Shown here: positions 44,161-53,365 of the stretch, piece after piece
How positions within the stretch are numbered: position 1 is the first letter of the stretch
How the letters are laid out: each line of letters starts with the position of its first letter
Source of the DNA: Cereibacter ovatus
GTDB lineage: Bacteria > Pseudomonadota > Alphaproteobacteria > Rhodobacterales > Rhodobacteraceae
Length of the DNA stretch: 64,000 nucleotides
Assembly: GCF_900207575.1 (NCBI RefSeq)
Contig: NZ_OAOQ01000002.1
Location: 300,587-364,586, forward strand
Reading direction: 5' to 3'
Notes under the pieces: model-generated
Database searches by the model: none
Seen by the model: only the letters and a program-made list of their open reading frames with translations
What the model was told of the DNA's origin: nothing
Made by a program: the position numbers and the translations under genes

Positions 44161-45129
44161 TCAGGGCGCTGTCGGCACCACTTCGACGCGGCGATTGCGG
44201 GCGCGGCCGTCCTCGGTCCGGTTGGTGTCGCGCGGGGCAAGATAGCCCACGCCCTCGGCGGTGACCTGCGCCTCTGGAACGCCGTGGCGTGAGATCAGCC
44301 GTTCGCGCACCGATGCGGCGCGGGCCCGGCTGACAGTGACATTCGCCTCAAGACTGCCCGAGGCGTCGGTATGGCCGACGATGGCCACGCGGCGCGCGGC
44401 ATCGACCTTCAGCCAGTCCGCCAGATCGGCCAGCGCGGGATAGCTGCGATCCTCAAGCCGGGACGAGCCGCTGGCAAACGCCAGATCTTCCAGCACCACA
44501 GGCCCGCCGTCGGACAGCCGGTCACCGATCGTCCCGGGCTGCGGTTCGGGCGATTTCGACGAGGCCGACAGGTCCGGGACCGGCGCGGCCTGCACGCGGG
44601 CGCCGACCCGCACCAGTTGCACGAACCCCGTCGCGGCCGAACGGCTGACCAGAAGACTGATCGCCTCGGGGCCGTCGGGGGTGTCGCGCAACGCCGACAG
44701 AAAGCGGAAATCGCCCAGATCGACATGCATTTCCGGTTCCGGCAGCACGTCGGCCGCATAGCGGAAGTCAAACCCGCCACAGCTTTCGGTTTCGCACTGG
44801 AACAGCGGGCGAAAGCCGTGGGCTTCCAGCGCCGCGCGCAGCGGGGTCAGCAGATCAAGGGTCGATCCGCCCTCCAGCGGGCGCTGAAACGCGCTGCGTG
44901 TCACCGCGCCTTCGATCTCGCGGGTGGGCAGGCCCTGTGGCACCCACCGCCCGATGGGCAGACGATAGCTGGAAGCGGGCGTCTCGGTCCGGGCGGCAAG
45001 CGCCCATGGCGCCGGCAGGTCAAGGGCTGCGGCAAAGGCGGGATGCGCGATCAGGACCAGCGCCGTCACGGCTGTCAAAACCGGACGGCGGCGGCGCCCG
45101 GCCCCCTGTCGCAATGCTGTCGCTGGCAC
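44161..45129 (-). CDS. OmpA-family peptidoglycan-binding protein
   Basis: The 322-residue product has a basic N-terminus and signal peptide (VLTAVTALVLIAHPAFA), a family-unassigned periplasmic N-domain with a Cys pair (FQCETESCGG), and a C-terminal OmpA domain (about 210-320) with VAIVGHTDASGS, SRARAASVRERL and the NRRVEV end that bind diaminopimelate. It is probably a periplasmic or outer-membrane protein anchored to peptidoglycan. No beta-barrel is evident. Confidence 0.87.
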   Translation of the reverse strand: MPATALRQGAGRRRRPVLTAVTALVLIAHPAFAAALDLPAPWALAARTETPASSYRLPIGRWVPQGLPTREIEGAVTRSAFQRPLEGGSTLDLLTPLRAALEAHGFRPLFQCETESCGGFDFRYAADVLPEPEMHVDLGDFRFLSALRDTPDGPEAISLLVSRSAATGFVQLVRVGARVQAAPVPDLSASSKSPEPQPGTIGDRLSDGGPVVLEDLAFASGSSRLEDRSYPALADLADWLKVDAARRVAIVGHTDASGSLEANVTVSRARAASVRERLISRHGVPEAQVTAEGVGYLAPRDTNRTEDGRARNRRVEVVPTAP

Positions 45130-45149
45130 CTGCTCGGCCTCTCTGGGGC

Positions 45150-45860
45150 TTATGTCGTGCGATAGTGATACTGTCCCACACCTTGCAGGCCCAGAGAAGC
45201 ATAGAGAGCGCGGGCCGGCAGGTTCGCGCTTGTCACCACCAGCGACAGCCGCGTGGCGCCCTGCTCACCGGCCCAGCAGGCCGCGCGGCGCACCATCGCC
45301 GCGGCCGAACCCATCCGGCGCAGCGCGGGCGTCACCTCCAGCGCATGCAGCATCGCATCCTGCCCGTGCAGTGCCACGAAACAGGCGCCCGAGGCGCGGT
45401 CGTTCTGGCGGCCAAGGATGGCGCATTTCGGGCCGGTCACCCGGTCCATCACCGCAACGCGGGCGGGGCCGATGCCGGCTTCGGCCCAAAGATCGCGCAC
45501 GATGCCCAGGGGCGGCCAATGCGGAAAGGCCGACATATGTGGCGGCGCATCGGCGGCAAGCGTCGCGACCGGCGCGGCATAGGCCGTCACCGGATCGTTG
45601 ATGCGGTATCCGCGGCCCTCAAGCGCCGCATCCAGCGCCTCGTCGCCCGTGCGAAGCATGAACAGCGGGCGCTGGCCAAGGGCCACCATTGCCGCCTCGG
45701 CGGTGGCGATGTCGCCGGGCTGCCACGGGCCGTCCGCGGTGGCGGCCGAGACGCGCTGACCGCCGCCGCGCCCTTCGCGGATCGTCCACGGGCCCTGCCG
45801 TGTCAGGCCGGCGGCGGGCCATGTCGCATCCAGCGTGGCGAAAAGCGCATCCGGCGTCAT
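45150..45860 (-). CDS. GNAT-family N-acetyltransferase
   Basis: The 236-residue product is a GNAT protein with a degenerate N-terminal half and a C-terminal acetyl-CoA site (LEVTPALRRMGSAAAMVRRA, then SANLPARALYASLGL). The substrate is unknown. It begins within the end of the CinA-like gene (ATGA-type overlap) and is likely co-translated with it. Confidence 0.8.
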   Translation of the reverse strand: MTPDALFATLDATWPAAGLTRQGPWTIREGRGGGQRVSAATADGPWQPGDIATAEAAMVALGQRPLFMLRTGDEALDAALEGRGYRINDPVTAYAAPVATLAADAPPHMSAFPHWPPLGIVRDLWAEAGIGPARVAVMDRVTGPKCAILGRQNDRASGACFVALHGQDAMLHALEVTPALRRMGSAAAMVRRAACWAGEQGATRLSLVVTSANLPARALYASLGLQGVGQYHYRTT

Positions 45861-46588
45861 TGCGGCTGCGGAAACAGCGCGGCCAGCCGCGTCATCGCCG
45901 CCGAGATCCGGCCGGCATCGGTGCCCCGGATCACCAGATTGGCGCCATAGGCCCCGTTCCGGATGAACGGATAGCTGCCCATCTGAAGGTCGGGAAACTC
46001 GGCCGCCAGCGCGGCGAAGGGGGCGGCAATCTCGCCCTCGCCGCGGTCCACGCGCAGCGACTGGCTTAGAAGCGGCTCGCCTCCGGTCAGCGTCGGCATG
46101 ACCGAGGCGACCATGGCCTGAAAGATGTTCGGAACCCCCGCCATCACATGCACATTGCCCAGGGTAAAGCCCGGCGCGGCCGAGACCGGGTTTTCAATCA
46201 GGCGGGCGCCGTCGGGGATGCGCGCCATGCGCTGGCGGGCCTCGTTGAACTCCAACCCGGTGCGGGCGTAATGCGCGGCCAGAAGGTCATGGGCATCCTG
46301 GCGGATGGCGATCGGCACGCCAAAGGCGGCGGCGATGGCCTCGGCGGTGATGTCGTCATGGGTCGGGCCGATACCGCCGCAGGTGAATACGTGATCCCAG
46401 GCCGCGCGCAGCGCGTTCACCGCGGCGATGATGGCATCGCGGTCGTCGGCCACCACCCGGATTTCGCACAGCCGGATGCCGTGGCGGGTCAACTCGCCGG
46501 CAAGGTAATGGCTGTTGCCGTCGCGGGTGCGGCCCGACAGGATCTCGTCTCCGATCACAAGCATGGCGGCGGTTGGGTTCGCGGTCAT
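45857..46588 (-). CDS. CinA-like molybdopterin-binding-domain protein (COG1058)
   Basis: The 243-residue product has the MoCF/MogA-like domain of CinA: VIGDEILSGRTRDGNSHYLA and FTCGGIGPTHDDIT. The C-terminal nicotinamide-nucleotide amidase domain of full-length CinA is absent, as in many alphaproteobacterial paralogues. Proteins with this N-domain hydrolyse ADP-ribose in related CinA. The function here is inferred only. Confidence 0.85.
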   Translation of the reverse strand: MTANPTAAMLVIGDEILSGRTRDGNSHYLAGELTRHGIRLCEIRVVADDRDAIIAAVNALRAAWDHVFTCGGIGPTHDDITAEAIAAAFGVPIAIRQDAHDLLAAHYARTGLEFNEARQRMARIPDGARLIENPVSAAPGFTLGNVHVMAGVPNIFQAMVASVMPTLTGGEPLLSQSLRVDRGEGEIAAPFAALAAEFPDLQMGSYPFIRNGAYGANLVIRGTDAGRISAAMTRLAALFPQPQ

Positions 46589-46678
46589 CGGCGTCTCCTT
46601 CGGATTGTTCAGCTATAGGCCCGCCCGCGCGGTGTTTCAAACCTTTCGCCGCTGGCACGGATCTGGCAAAGGTCGCAG

Positions 46679-47581
46679 ATGTTGACTATCTTCAACCGAT
46701 ATCAGGACCAGAAGGATTCAGGCGCAGTGGACGAGACGCGCGGTCGCATCACCAAGAACGGCATCCGGATCTACGAGCCCGAGGATTTCGCCGGCATGCG
46801 CACGGCCGGTCGTGTCGCGGCCGAGATCCTTGACATGCTGGCCCCCCTTGTCCAGCCGGGGGTGACCACGGCCGACATCGACCGCTTCATCACCGAAGAG
46901 ATCGGGCGTCGTGGCGTCACCTCGGCCACCATCGGCTACAAGGGGTATCAGCACGCATCCTGCATCTCGGTCAACCATGTGGTCTGCCACGGGATTCCGG
47001 GTGCCAAGGTGCTGAAGGACGGCGACATCCTGAACATCGACGTGACGGTGATCGTCGATGGCTGGTTTGGCGATACCAGCCGGATGTATGTGGCCGGCAC
47101 CCTGTCGCGCAAGGCCGAGCGGCTGATCCAGGTGACCCATGACGCGCTGATGAAGGGGATCGCGGCGGTCAGGCCCGGCGCCACCTTTGGCGACATCGGC
47201 TGCGCGATCCAGACCTATGTCGAGGCCAACCGCATGTCGGTGGTGCGCGATTTTTGCGGCCACGGGCTGGGGCGGGTGTTCCATGCGCCGCCGAACGTGC
47301 TGCATTACGCGAACTTCCGCTATGACGAGCAGGGCCGCAAGGTCACGCCGCTGGGCAACCACACCGAAGATCGCACCCCCGAGCTTGAGGAAGGCATGTT
47401 CTTCACCATCGAGCCGATGGTGAACCTTGGCCGCCCCGAGACCAAGGTTCTGGCCGATGACTGGACCGCCGTGACCCGCGACAAGTCGCTGTCGGCGCAG
47501 TTCGAACATGCGGTCGGCGTGACGGCGGACGGATGCGAGATCTTCACCCTGTCGCCGGCGGGCAAGTTCTACCCGATCTGA
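46679..47581 (+). CDS. map: Type I methionine aminopeptidase
   Basis: Map removes the initiator methionine. The 300-residue product has the five metal ligands of the pita-bread fold in NIDVTVIVDGWFGDTS (two Asp), FCGHGLGRVFH (His), TIEPMV (Glu) and the last Glu in AQFEHAV. An insertion of about 20 residues, NFRYDEQGRKVTPLGNHTED, lies before the EEGMFF segment. The ATG at 46679 follows AAAGG; a GTG at 46727 behind GAAGGA is an equally plausible start and matches family length better. It is complete. Confidence 0.95.
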   Translation: MLTIFNRYQDQKDSGAVDETRGRITKNGIRIYEPEDFAGMRTAGRVAAEILDMLAPLVQPGVTTADIDRFITEEIGRRGVTSATIGYKGYQHASCISVNHVVCHGIPGAKVLKDGDILNIDVTVIVDGWFGDTSRMYVAGTLSRKAERLIQVTHDALMKGIAAVRPGATFGDIGCAIQTYVEANRMSVVRDFCGHGLGRVFHAPPNVLHYANFRYDEQGRKVTPLGNHTEDRTPELEEGMFFTIEPMVNLGRPETKVLADDWTAVTRDKSLSAQFEHAVGVTADGCEIFTLSPAGKFYPI

Positions 47582-47585
47582 TCGG

Positions 47586-48527
47586 TCAGCGGACGAAGCT
47601 GATCGGCAGCGAAAGGCTGTAGCTGGCGTCGGTCAGACCGGCGGGGGCGGGCGGAAAGCGCCCGGCCGCCCGCACCGCCCGCAATGCCATCGCATCCAGC
47701 CGCGGATTGCCCGACGACCGCGCGACCCCGACCGAGATCAGCGCCCCGCTGCGGTCGACGACCAGCAGCATCGCCACCTCGCCGGACATCCCCCGCGCCG
47801 CGCGTGTGCGGCGCTGGACCCGCTGGCGGATCTCGGCACCCCATTTCGCTTTCAGCCGGTCGATCTGGCCGGGCGATGCGGCGGCGACCGCCGGGGCCGG
47901 CTGGCCGGTCGCGGCTTGCGGGGCAGGGGCTGCCTGCCGGGGCTGTGTGCGCCGGGGTTGATCGTTCGGCGTTTCATCCGGGCGCGGCGGGTCTGGGCGG
48001 CGCTGTGGTCGCCGGTCGGGGGGCGGGTCGGATGTGATCTGTTCCGGCGGCGGATCGGGACGGAAACGGTCTTCGGGCAAGGCGGTGGGCATCGGCTGGC
48101 GGGCCAGATCGGCGGGCGGGTCAAGGTCGGCCGGGCGCGGCGGCAGGGCCGGCGCGGGATCGGCCTCTGCCGGTGGTGGGGCAGCCTGTGGCGGATCGGG
48201 CGGCGGCGCAGGCTGGGGGGCGGTCAGGGCCGCGAACTCGGCCGTCGTCAGCACCGAGACCGAGACCGCCGCAACCGCGGGTGCATGGGCGGGCTGGAAA
48301 ATCCGGCCGCCCAACAGCAGCCACAGGATCAGCGCGCCATGCGCCACGGCCGAGGCGATCCCCCCTGCCGTCGCGATCCGGCCTGTGTCCCTGTCCGTGG
48401 TGGCCGTGGCCGTCACCAAAAGCGGCGTCGGCGGGCGCGTCCCCGGACCCGCATCCCGCGCGCGGATCGGATCAAGCCGTCGGAAGCCAACAGGATCGGG
48501 CGCGGGAACGAAGGTCATGGGAAGCAT
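47586..48527 (-). CDS. TonB-like energy-transducing protein
   Basis: The 313-residue product has a single N-terminal hydrophobic segment (about 55-75), a long Pro-rich periplasmic linker (about 100-215, DPP/PAP repeats) and a C-terminal TonB domain (about 225-313, KWGAEIRQRVQRRTRAARG, GNPRLDAMALRAVRAAG). TonB proteins transmit ExbBD energy to outer-membrane receptors. ExbBD and receptors are not adjacent. A cytoplasmic stretch of about 50 residues before the membrane segment is longer than usual. It stops 4 bases from the end of convergent map. Confidence 0.85.
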   Translation of the reverse strand: MLPMTFVPAPDPVGFRRLDPIRARDAGPGTRPPTPLLVTATATTDRDTGRIATAGGIASAVAHGALILWLLLGGRIFQPAHAPAVAAVSVSVLTTAEFAALTAPQPAPPPDPPQAAPPPAEADPAPALPPRPADLDPPADLARQPMPTALPEDRFRPDPPPEQITSDPPPDRRPQRRPDPPRPDETPNDQPRRTQPRQAAPAPQAATGQPAPAVAAASPGQIDRLKAKWGAEIRQRVQRRTRAARGMSGEVAMLLVVDRSGALISVGVARSSGNPRLDAMALRAVRAAGRFPPAPAGLTDASYSLSLPISFVR

Positions 48528-48732
48528 CTTCCGCGATTCGCCGCGCCGGGGCGGCGCCGCTTTCTGGACTGTCCCGCGTGTTCGGGCAATGGCCCGCCGT
48601 CATCCCTGCCGCAGGTGGCCCCGATCCCGCACCGGGGCCGGTGGTGCCCCACCTGCACGCCACGGACCTGTGTGGTGCCCGGCTGTTGATCCCCCGCGCC
48701 GGGGGGCGGGGGGGCACCCGGACACGGCCCGC

Positions 48733-49509
48733 TCAGGCCGTCAGGCGGCCCAGCAGATCGGCGTGAACGCCCGCGGGCGCGGCGATGACGCCGGCGGTTT
48801 GTGGATGCGCGGCATTGAATCCCAGCGGCTGGCCGAAACGGTCGGTGACCGTCGCGCCGGCGCGTTCCGCGATCAGGCTGCCGGCGGCGATGTCCCATTC
48901 CCATGCCTCGCGCAGGGTCAGCATCCCGTCATGGCGCCCCTCGGCCACAAGGCACAGCCGGAACGCCAGACTGGTGCGGAAGCTGCGCTTCACATCCGGC
49001 ACGCCGCCGGGCCAGTGGCTTTCGCCCAGCGTGGGGCGGGTTGCCAGCAGCGTGGCGCCCGCGGCCTCCGGGCGGCCCGAGGCGCGGATCGGCTGGCCGT
49101 CGCGCATCGCCGGTGCCGAAACGCTGGCAGTATAAAGCCGGTCAAGCGCCGGCAGATAGACCGCCGCCGCGATCACCCGGCCGGCTTCGGCAACGGCAAG
49201 GGAATGGGCGAATGTATCCTCGCCGGCCATGAAGGCGCGGGTGCCGTCGATCGGGTCGATGATGAACACCCGCCGCGCCGACAGCCGGGCGGCGGTGTCG
49301 GTGCTTTCTTCGGACAACCAGCCGTAATCGGGCCGCGCCGCGCGCAGACGGGCGGCAAGGTGATCGTTCACCGCAAGGTCGGCCTCGGTCACGGGGCCGG
49401 CGCCGGCGCCCTTGTCCCATGCCTGCGGGCTGTTCTTCCAGAAGCCAAGCGCGATCCGGCCAGCCTCGCGTGCGGCTTCGGTCAGCAGGGCAAGGTCATG
49501 CCCCGGCAA
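48733..49509 (-). CDS. cysQ: 3'(2'),5'-bisphosphate nucleotidase CysQ / IMPase family
   Basis: The 258-residue product has the inositol-monophosphatase-fold metal sites LSEESTD, DPIDGTRAF and WEWDIAAGSL. CysQ removes phosphate from PAP left after sulfate assimilation; inositol monophosphatase is the alternative activity. Its start overlaps the pmbA stop by 14 bases, a common rhodobacterial pairing. Confidence 0.85.
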   Translation of the reverse strand: MPGHDLALLTEAAREAGRIALGFWKNSPQAWDKGAGAGPVTEADLAVNDHLAARLRAARPDYGWLSEESTDTAARLSARRVFIIDPIDGTRAFMAGEDTFAHSLAVAEAGRVIAAAVYLPALDRLYTASVSAPAMRDGQPIRASGRPEAAGATLLATRPTLGESHWPGGVPDVKRSFRTSLAFRLCLVAEGRHDGMLTLREAWEWDIAAGSLIAERAGATVTDRFGQPLGFNAAHPQTAGVIAAPAGVHADLLGRLTA

Positions 49510-50839
49510 TCGTCAGACCCTCCACCAGAAGGCTGGGCACCCGGCTGGACAGATGCGCCCGCGCGTCGTTTGCAGGAATGATGGTGCGCAGCATGTCGCG
49601 CAGATTGCCTGCGATGGTGCATTCGTTCACCGGGCCGACGATCTCGCCACCCTCGACCCAGAAACCCGAGGCGCCGCGGGAATAATCGCCGGTGTTGCCG
49701 TTGACCGACGACCCCATCAGCGCGGTGACCAGAAGCCCGGTGCCCATCTGCGCGATCAGCCCGGCGCGCGTCAGATCACCGGGTGTCAGTTCGGTGTTCG
49801 ACACCGACGGCTGCGGCGGCTGTGTGGTGCTGCGCGCGGCATTGGCGGTGCTTTCCATCTTCAGCTTGCGCGCGGTGGCCAGATCCAGCGTCCAGCCGGT
49901 CAGGATGCCGTTTTCCACGATGGCGCGGCGGCGCGTCGGCAGGCCCTCGGCGTCAAAGGGGCGGGACAGGCCGATGCGCGGGCGCAACGGATCTTCGATG
50001 AAGGACAGCCCCGCCGGCAGCACCTGCTGCCCCAGCGCGTCGCGCAGCCACGATCCGCCCCGCGCGATGGTGCTGCCGTTCACCGCCGACAGCAGATGCC
50101 CCATCAGCGAGGCGGCGATGCGTTCGTCATAGATCACCGGGAAATGGCCGGTCGGCGGCTTGCGGGCGCCCACGCGGGCCAGCGCACGTTCGGCCGCCAG
50201 TTGGCCCACGGTCTCTGCGCCGGGCAAATCGGCGGCAAAGACGCGTGATTCGCCGGCCCAGTCCCGTTCCATCCCGGTGCCCTGCCCGGTGAAGGCCACC
50301 GCCGAGACCGACCGCGACGTGCGGACATAGCCGCCGGAAAAGCCGTTCGTTGCCGCCAGATGAACCTCGCGCCGGGAATAGGCGCCCGAGGCTTCGACCT
50401 GAAAGATGCCCGGATGCGCCAGCGCCGCGGCCTCGGCCCGGCGGGCATCCTGTTCCAGTGTCGCGGGGGCGGGTTCCTCGGCCGGGTCGTGCAGTTCCAG
50501 ACCGGACGGGTCGCGGTCGCGCGCGATCTGGCCCGGATCGGCCAGTCCCACGGTCGGGTCTTCCGGCGCCTCGCGGGCCATGGCCACCGCGCGTTCGGCC
50601 ATCGCCAGCAGCGTGGCCTGCGACATGTCCGAGGCCGAAACGCAGGCCTGCCGGCCGCCGATCAGCACCCGCAGGCCGATCTCGGTGCTTTCGGCGCGTT
50701 CGGCCTGTTCCAGCGCCCGTTCGCGGATGTCGATCGACAGCGACGTGCCGCGCACCGCGATCGCATCGGCGGCCTCGGCCCCGGCGCGGCGGGCGGCATC
50801 AAGCAGCCGATCGGTCAGGCGGTCGAGCGGTTCGGTCAT
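49496..50839 (-). CDS. pmbA: PmbA/TldE-family metallopeptidase component
   Basis: The 447-residue product belongs to the TldD/PmbA family (PmbA is also called TldE), which degrades or matures small peptides such as microcin B17 and CcdA. Segments IRERALEQAERAESTEIGLR, GNTGDYSRGASGFWVEGG and VNECTIAGNLRDML are typical of PmbA. In the family the zinc-binding HExxxH lies in the TldD partner; PmbA lacks it, as here. TldD is not in the window. Confidence 0.92.
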   Translation of the reverse strand: MTEPLDRLTDRLLDAARRAGAEAADAIAVRGTSLSIDIRERALEQAERAESTEIGLRVLIGGRQACVSASDMSQATLLAMAERAVAMAREAPEDPTVGLADPGQIARDRDPSGLELHDPAEEPAPATLEQDARRAEAAALAHPGIFQVEASGAYSRREVHLAATNGFSGGYVRTSRSVSAVAFTGQGTGMERDWAGESRVFAADLPGAETVGQLAAERALARVGARKPPTGHFPVIYDERIAASLMGHLLSAVNGSTIARGGSWLRDALGQQVLPAGLSFIEDPLRPRIGLSRPFDAEGLPTRRRAIVENGILTGWTLDLATARKLKMESTANAARSTTQPPQPSVSNTELTPGDLTRAGLIAQMGTGLLVTALMGSSVNGNTGDYSRGASGFWVEGGEIVGPVNECTIAGNLRDMLRTIIPANDARAHLSSRVPSLLVEGLTIAGA

Positions 50840-50912
50840 GGCGGACTCCTGTGGTTCAGCCCCGAGGTAAGCCGCGCAGGGCGCGGAAACAAGTCGGGGC
50901 CCGGAATGGAAA

Positions 50913-50933
50913 GCGGCCCCGCAAAGGGGCCGC
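50913..50933 (-). terminator. Intrinsic terminator after the DUF2125 gene
   Basis: GCGGCCCC / GGGGCCGC form a perfect 8-bp stem with a 5-base loop. On the minus strand TTTCC follows. It lies 24 bases after the DUF2125 stop. Confidence 0.7.
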
Positions 50934-50956
50934 CTGTCGCAAAGGTCTTGCCGCGG

Positions 50957-52486
50957 TTACTGAAGCCGCTGGCCGTTGGCGTAAAAGCCCTTGTCCTTGA
51001 ATTCCAGCGTCGAGGTCAGCGTGTCCTGACCCTCGCCCGGACGCGCGAACATGCCCAGCATCATCCGCGCCCCCATCGCCTGATCGTTGGGCACAAGGCC
51101 GATGGCCACCAGCTTGTCGATCAGCGCATTCGCGCCGACCAGTTTCATGTCCAGCTTGCCGGTCGGTGCGGGCATCCCGTTGAAGGTCGTGGTATCGGTG
51201 TTGTCGAAGATGAAACCGCCGTTGCCGGTCAGCGTCGCGCCGGCCAGCGTCAGCTTCATCTCTTGCAGCGACAGCGATTCCAGCGTGCCGGGCGCCTTGC
51301 CGCCCAGCTGTTCGACCGCCACCGGATCAAGCAGATCGACATCCAGCTTCGCCGTGCCCGTCGCATCCACCACCAGCGTTGCCGGATCGCGCGGAAGCTG
51401 CTTCATCGGGTCGAACATGGCCCAGATCTCGTCCGAGACCTTCAGATCCACCACTTTCGTCAGCAGCCGGAACCCCTGCGGCGCATCGGCCTTGACCACC
51501 GGGGCCAGCAGTTCGAACGCGGCTTCGGCATAGGACATGTTAAAGCTGGGGAACGGGATCTGATTGCCGCTGAGCGTCAGGTTCACGCCCTTGGCGCCGC
51601 CCTTGTAGGACAGGCCGCCTTCGTTCATCCCCACCTCAAGATGCCCGCTGGCGACGCTGCTGGAGCCTTTCATCCTGTCCGTGGCATCGGTCACGTCGAA
51701 TTCGACCGTGGCCGGGCCGTAGGTGAACCGGCCGTTGGAGGTGGCCCCGTCGCGCAGGGCGCCGGCAAGATCCGTCATGCCGATCGGGCCGATCATCTGC
51801 CCCGCGGACGTGCCCTTGATGTCGGTTGCGCTGGCGCGCACGTTCGCCTTGCCGCCATTTTCGGGATCGGTCATGGCAAAGGTCATCTCGGCCACGGCGG
51901 CGGTAAAGTCGCTGGTGATCGCGCGCTTGTCGGCGCCTTCGGTCCGGTAGGTGCCGCCAAGATCGCTCAGCGAGACTTCGGCCACCAGATCCATCGTCTT
52001 GGCATCGACCCCATCGACCTTGGTGATCGCCACCGTCGACGAGGGCGCGTTCAGCGTGACCGACGAAACCGCGCCCCCGTCGCCTGCCGCCACCATGACA
52101 AGGCCCGGCTGACGGATCGTCAGTTCCACCGTCGTCGGTTCCGGCGGCGGGGCGCCTTCCTCGGGGTCGTCCTGCACGGTCATGTCCACCGGAAATTCGG
52201 GCGACATGGTTATTTCAACAGTGCCGTCGCCGCGCTGGGTCAGGTTCACCTCGGGGATGACGCCGTCGATCAGCATCCCCGGTTGTTCGAAGTGAAGGCG
52301 CACGCCTTCAAGTTTCAGCGTGTCGCCGCTGCGGCTTTGGTTCGCGGCGGTCAGGCCCTGCCCTGCCGCGGCGCCCATCTCTTGCCAGCTTTGCCAGACC
52401 AGTTCGGGCGTCACATCTGCCGAGGCCTGCCCCGCCACCACAAGAGCCGTCAGCGCGGTGCTGCCCGCCAGTGTCCTGAAATACAT
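50957..52486 (-). CDS. DUF2125-family periplasmic protein
   Basis: The 509-residue product has a signal peptide (TLAGSTALTALVVAGQASA) and a long beta-rich body with repeated TVEI, GDTLKLEG and LTLSGNQIPF-type strands, fitting the DUF2125 family of alphaproteobacterial exported proteins. Two adjacent ATGs (52489, 52486) follow GGGAAGG; the second has better spacing. Function is unknown. Its AsmA-like lengthy beta character suggests an envelope role, which is inference. Confidence 0.8.
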   Translation of the reverse strand: MYFRTLAGSTALTALVVAGQASADVTPELVWQSWQEMGAAAGQGLTAANQSRSGDTLKLEGVRLHFEQPGMLIDGVIPEVNLTQRGDGTVEITMSPEFPVDMTVQDDPEEGAPPPEPTTVELTIRQPGLVMVAAGDGGAVSSVTLNAPSSTVAITKVDGVDAKTMDLVAEVSLSDLGGTYRTEGADKRAITSDFTAAVAEMTFAMTDPENGGKANVRASATDIKGTSAGQMIGPIGMTDLAGALRDGATSNGRFTYGPATVEFDVTDATDRMKGSSSVASGHLEVGMNEGGLSYKGGAKGVNLTLSGNQIPFPSFNMSYAEAAFELLAPVVKADAPQGFRLLTKVVDLKVSDEIWAMFDPMKQLPRDPATLVVDATGTAKLDVDLLDPVAVEQLGGKAPGTLESLSLQEMKLTLAGATLTGNGGFIFDNTDTTTFNGMPAPTGKLDMKLVGANALIDKLVAIGLVPNDQAMGARMMLGMFARPGEGQDTLTSTLEFKDKGFYANGQRLQ

Positions 52487-52612
52487 CATCAGCCTTCCCC
52501 GGTACGAACGATGGCCCACAATCTTCTGCGCGTTCCAGAGGGTCAAGCCTTTCCGTCGAATGCAATCATCGGCTAACAAGTTTGTCAGGACGACCACGGG
52601 AAGGAGCGCGCA

Positions 52613-53365
52613 ATGATCAATCTTCAGGGCAGGGTGGTGGTGATCACCGGGGCAAGTCGCGGCATCGGCGCGGCCGCGGCGCGGGTCTTTGCCCAGGCCG
52701 GCGCGCGGGTGGCCCTGCTGGCGCGCAGCGAGGCCGAGATCACCGCACTGGCCGCCGAGATCGGCGGCGGCGCCTTCGCGATCCGCTGCGACGTGGGCGA
52801 CTGGGGCCAGACCCGGGCCGCCATCGACGCGGTGGTGGCCACGGCGGGGCGGATCGACGTTCTGATCAACAACGCCGGCGTGATCGAGCCGATCGCCCGC
52901 ATGGCCGACAGCGACCCCGACGCCTGGGCCCGTGCCATCGACATCAACCTGAAGGGCGTGTTCTTCGGGATGCGCGCGGCCATTCCGCACATGCGCGGCA
53001 AGGGCGGCACCATCATCACCGTCAGTTCCGGCGCGGCGCAGAACGCGCTGGAAGGCTGGAGCGCCTATTGCAGTTCCAAGGCCGGGGCCGCGATGCTGAC
53101 CCGCTGCGCCCATCTGGAAGAGGCGGTGAACCGCATCCGCATCATGGGCCTGTCGCCCGGCACGGTCGCCACCGGGATGCAGGACGCGATCCGCGAAAGC
53201 GGGGTGAACCCGGTCAGCCGGCTTGACCCTTCGGTGCATATCCCTGCCGACTGGCCGGCGAGGGCGCTGTTGTGGATGTGCGGGCATGGTGCGGACAAGT
53301 GGCTAGGTCAGGAAATCTCGTTGCGGGACGAGACGATCCGCCGTGCCGTGGGGCTGGTGGAATAA
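52613..53365 (+). CDS. Short-chain dehydrogenase/reductase
   Basis: The 250-residue classical SDR has the NAD(P) loop GASRGIG, the NNAGV motif, catalytic Ser in VSSGAAQ and the YxxxK site YCSSK. After the first beta strand the sequence has no clear basic residue that would dictate NADPH. It shares its stop with the start of the crotonase gene (TAATG), so the two work together. The substrate is probably an acyl-CoA or ketone derivative, inferred from the partner only. Confidence 0.88.
   Translation: MINLQGRVVVITGASRGIGAAAARVFAQAGARVALLARSEAEITALAAEIGGGAFAIRCDVGDWGQTRAAIDAVVATAGRIDVLINNAGVIEPIARMADSDPDAWARAIDINLKGVFFGMRAAIPHMRGKGGTIITVSSGAAQNALEGWSAYCSSKAGAAMLTRCAHLEEAVNRIRIMGLSPGTVATGMQDAIRESGVNPVSRLDPSVHIPADWPARALLWMCGHGADKWLGQEISLRDETIRRAVGLVE

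Noticed and set aside
46682-46705. TTGACT as a map promoter -35
   Set aside because: No -10-like hexamer lies at 16-18 bases, and the sequence is inside or directly at the likely coding start.
48691-48705. CCCCCG/CGGGGG hairpin after cysQ as a fourth copy of the dispersed repeat
   Set aside because: The GGATATTTG core is missing, so it is only a similar GC-rich stem.
50360-52576. 738-codon plus-strand frame
   Set aside because: It is antisense to pmbA and the DUF2125 gene and has the His/Gln/Arg bias of shadow frames.
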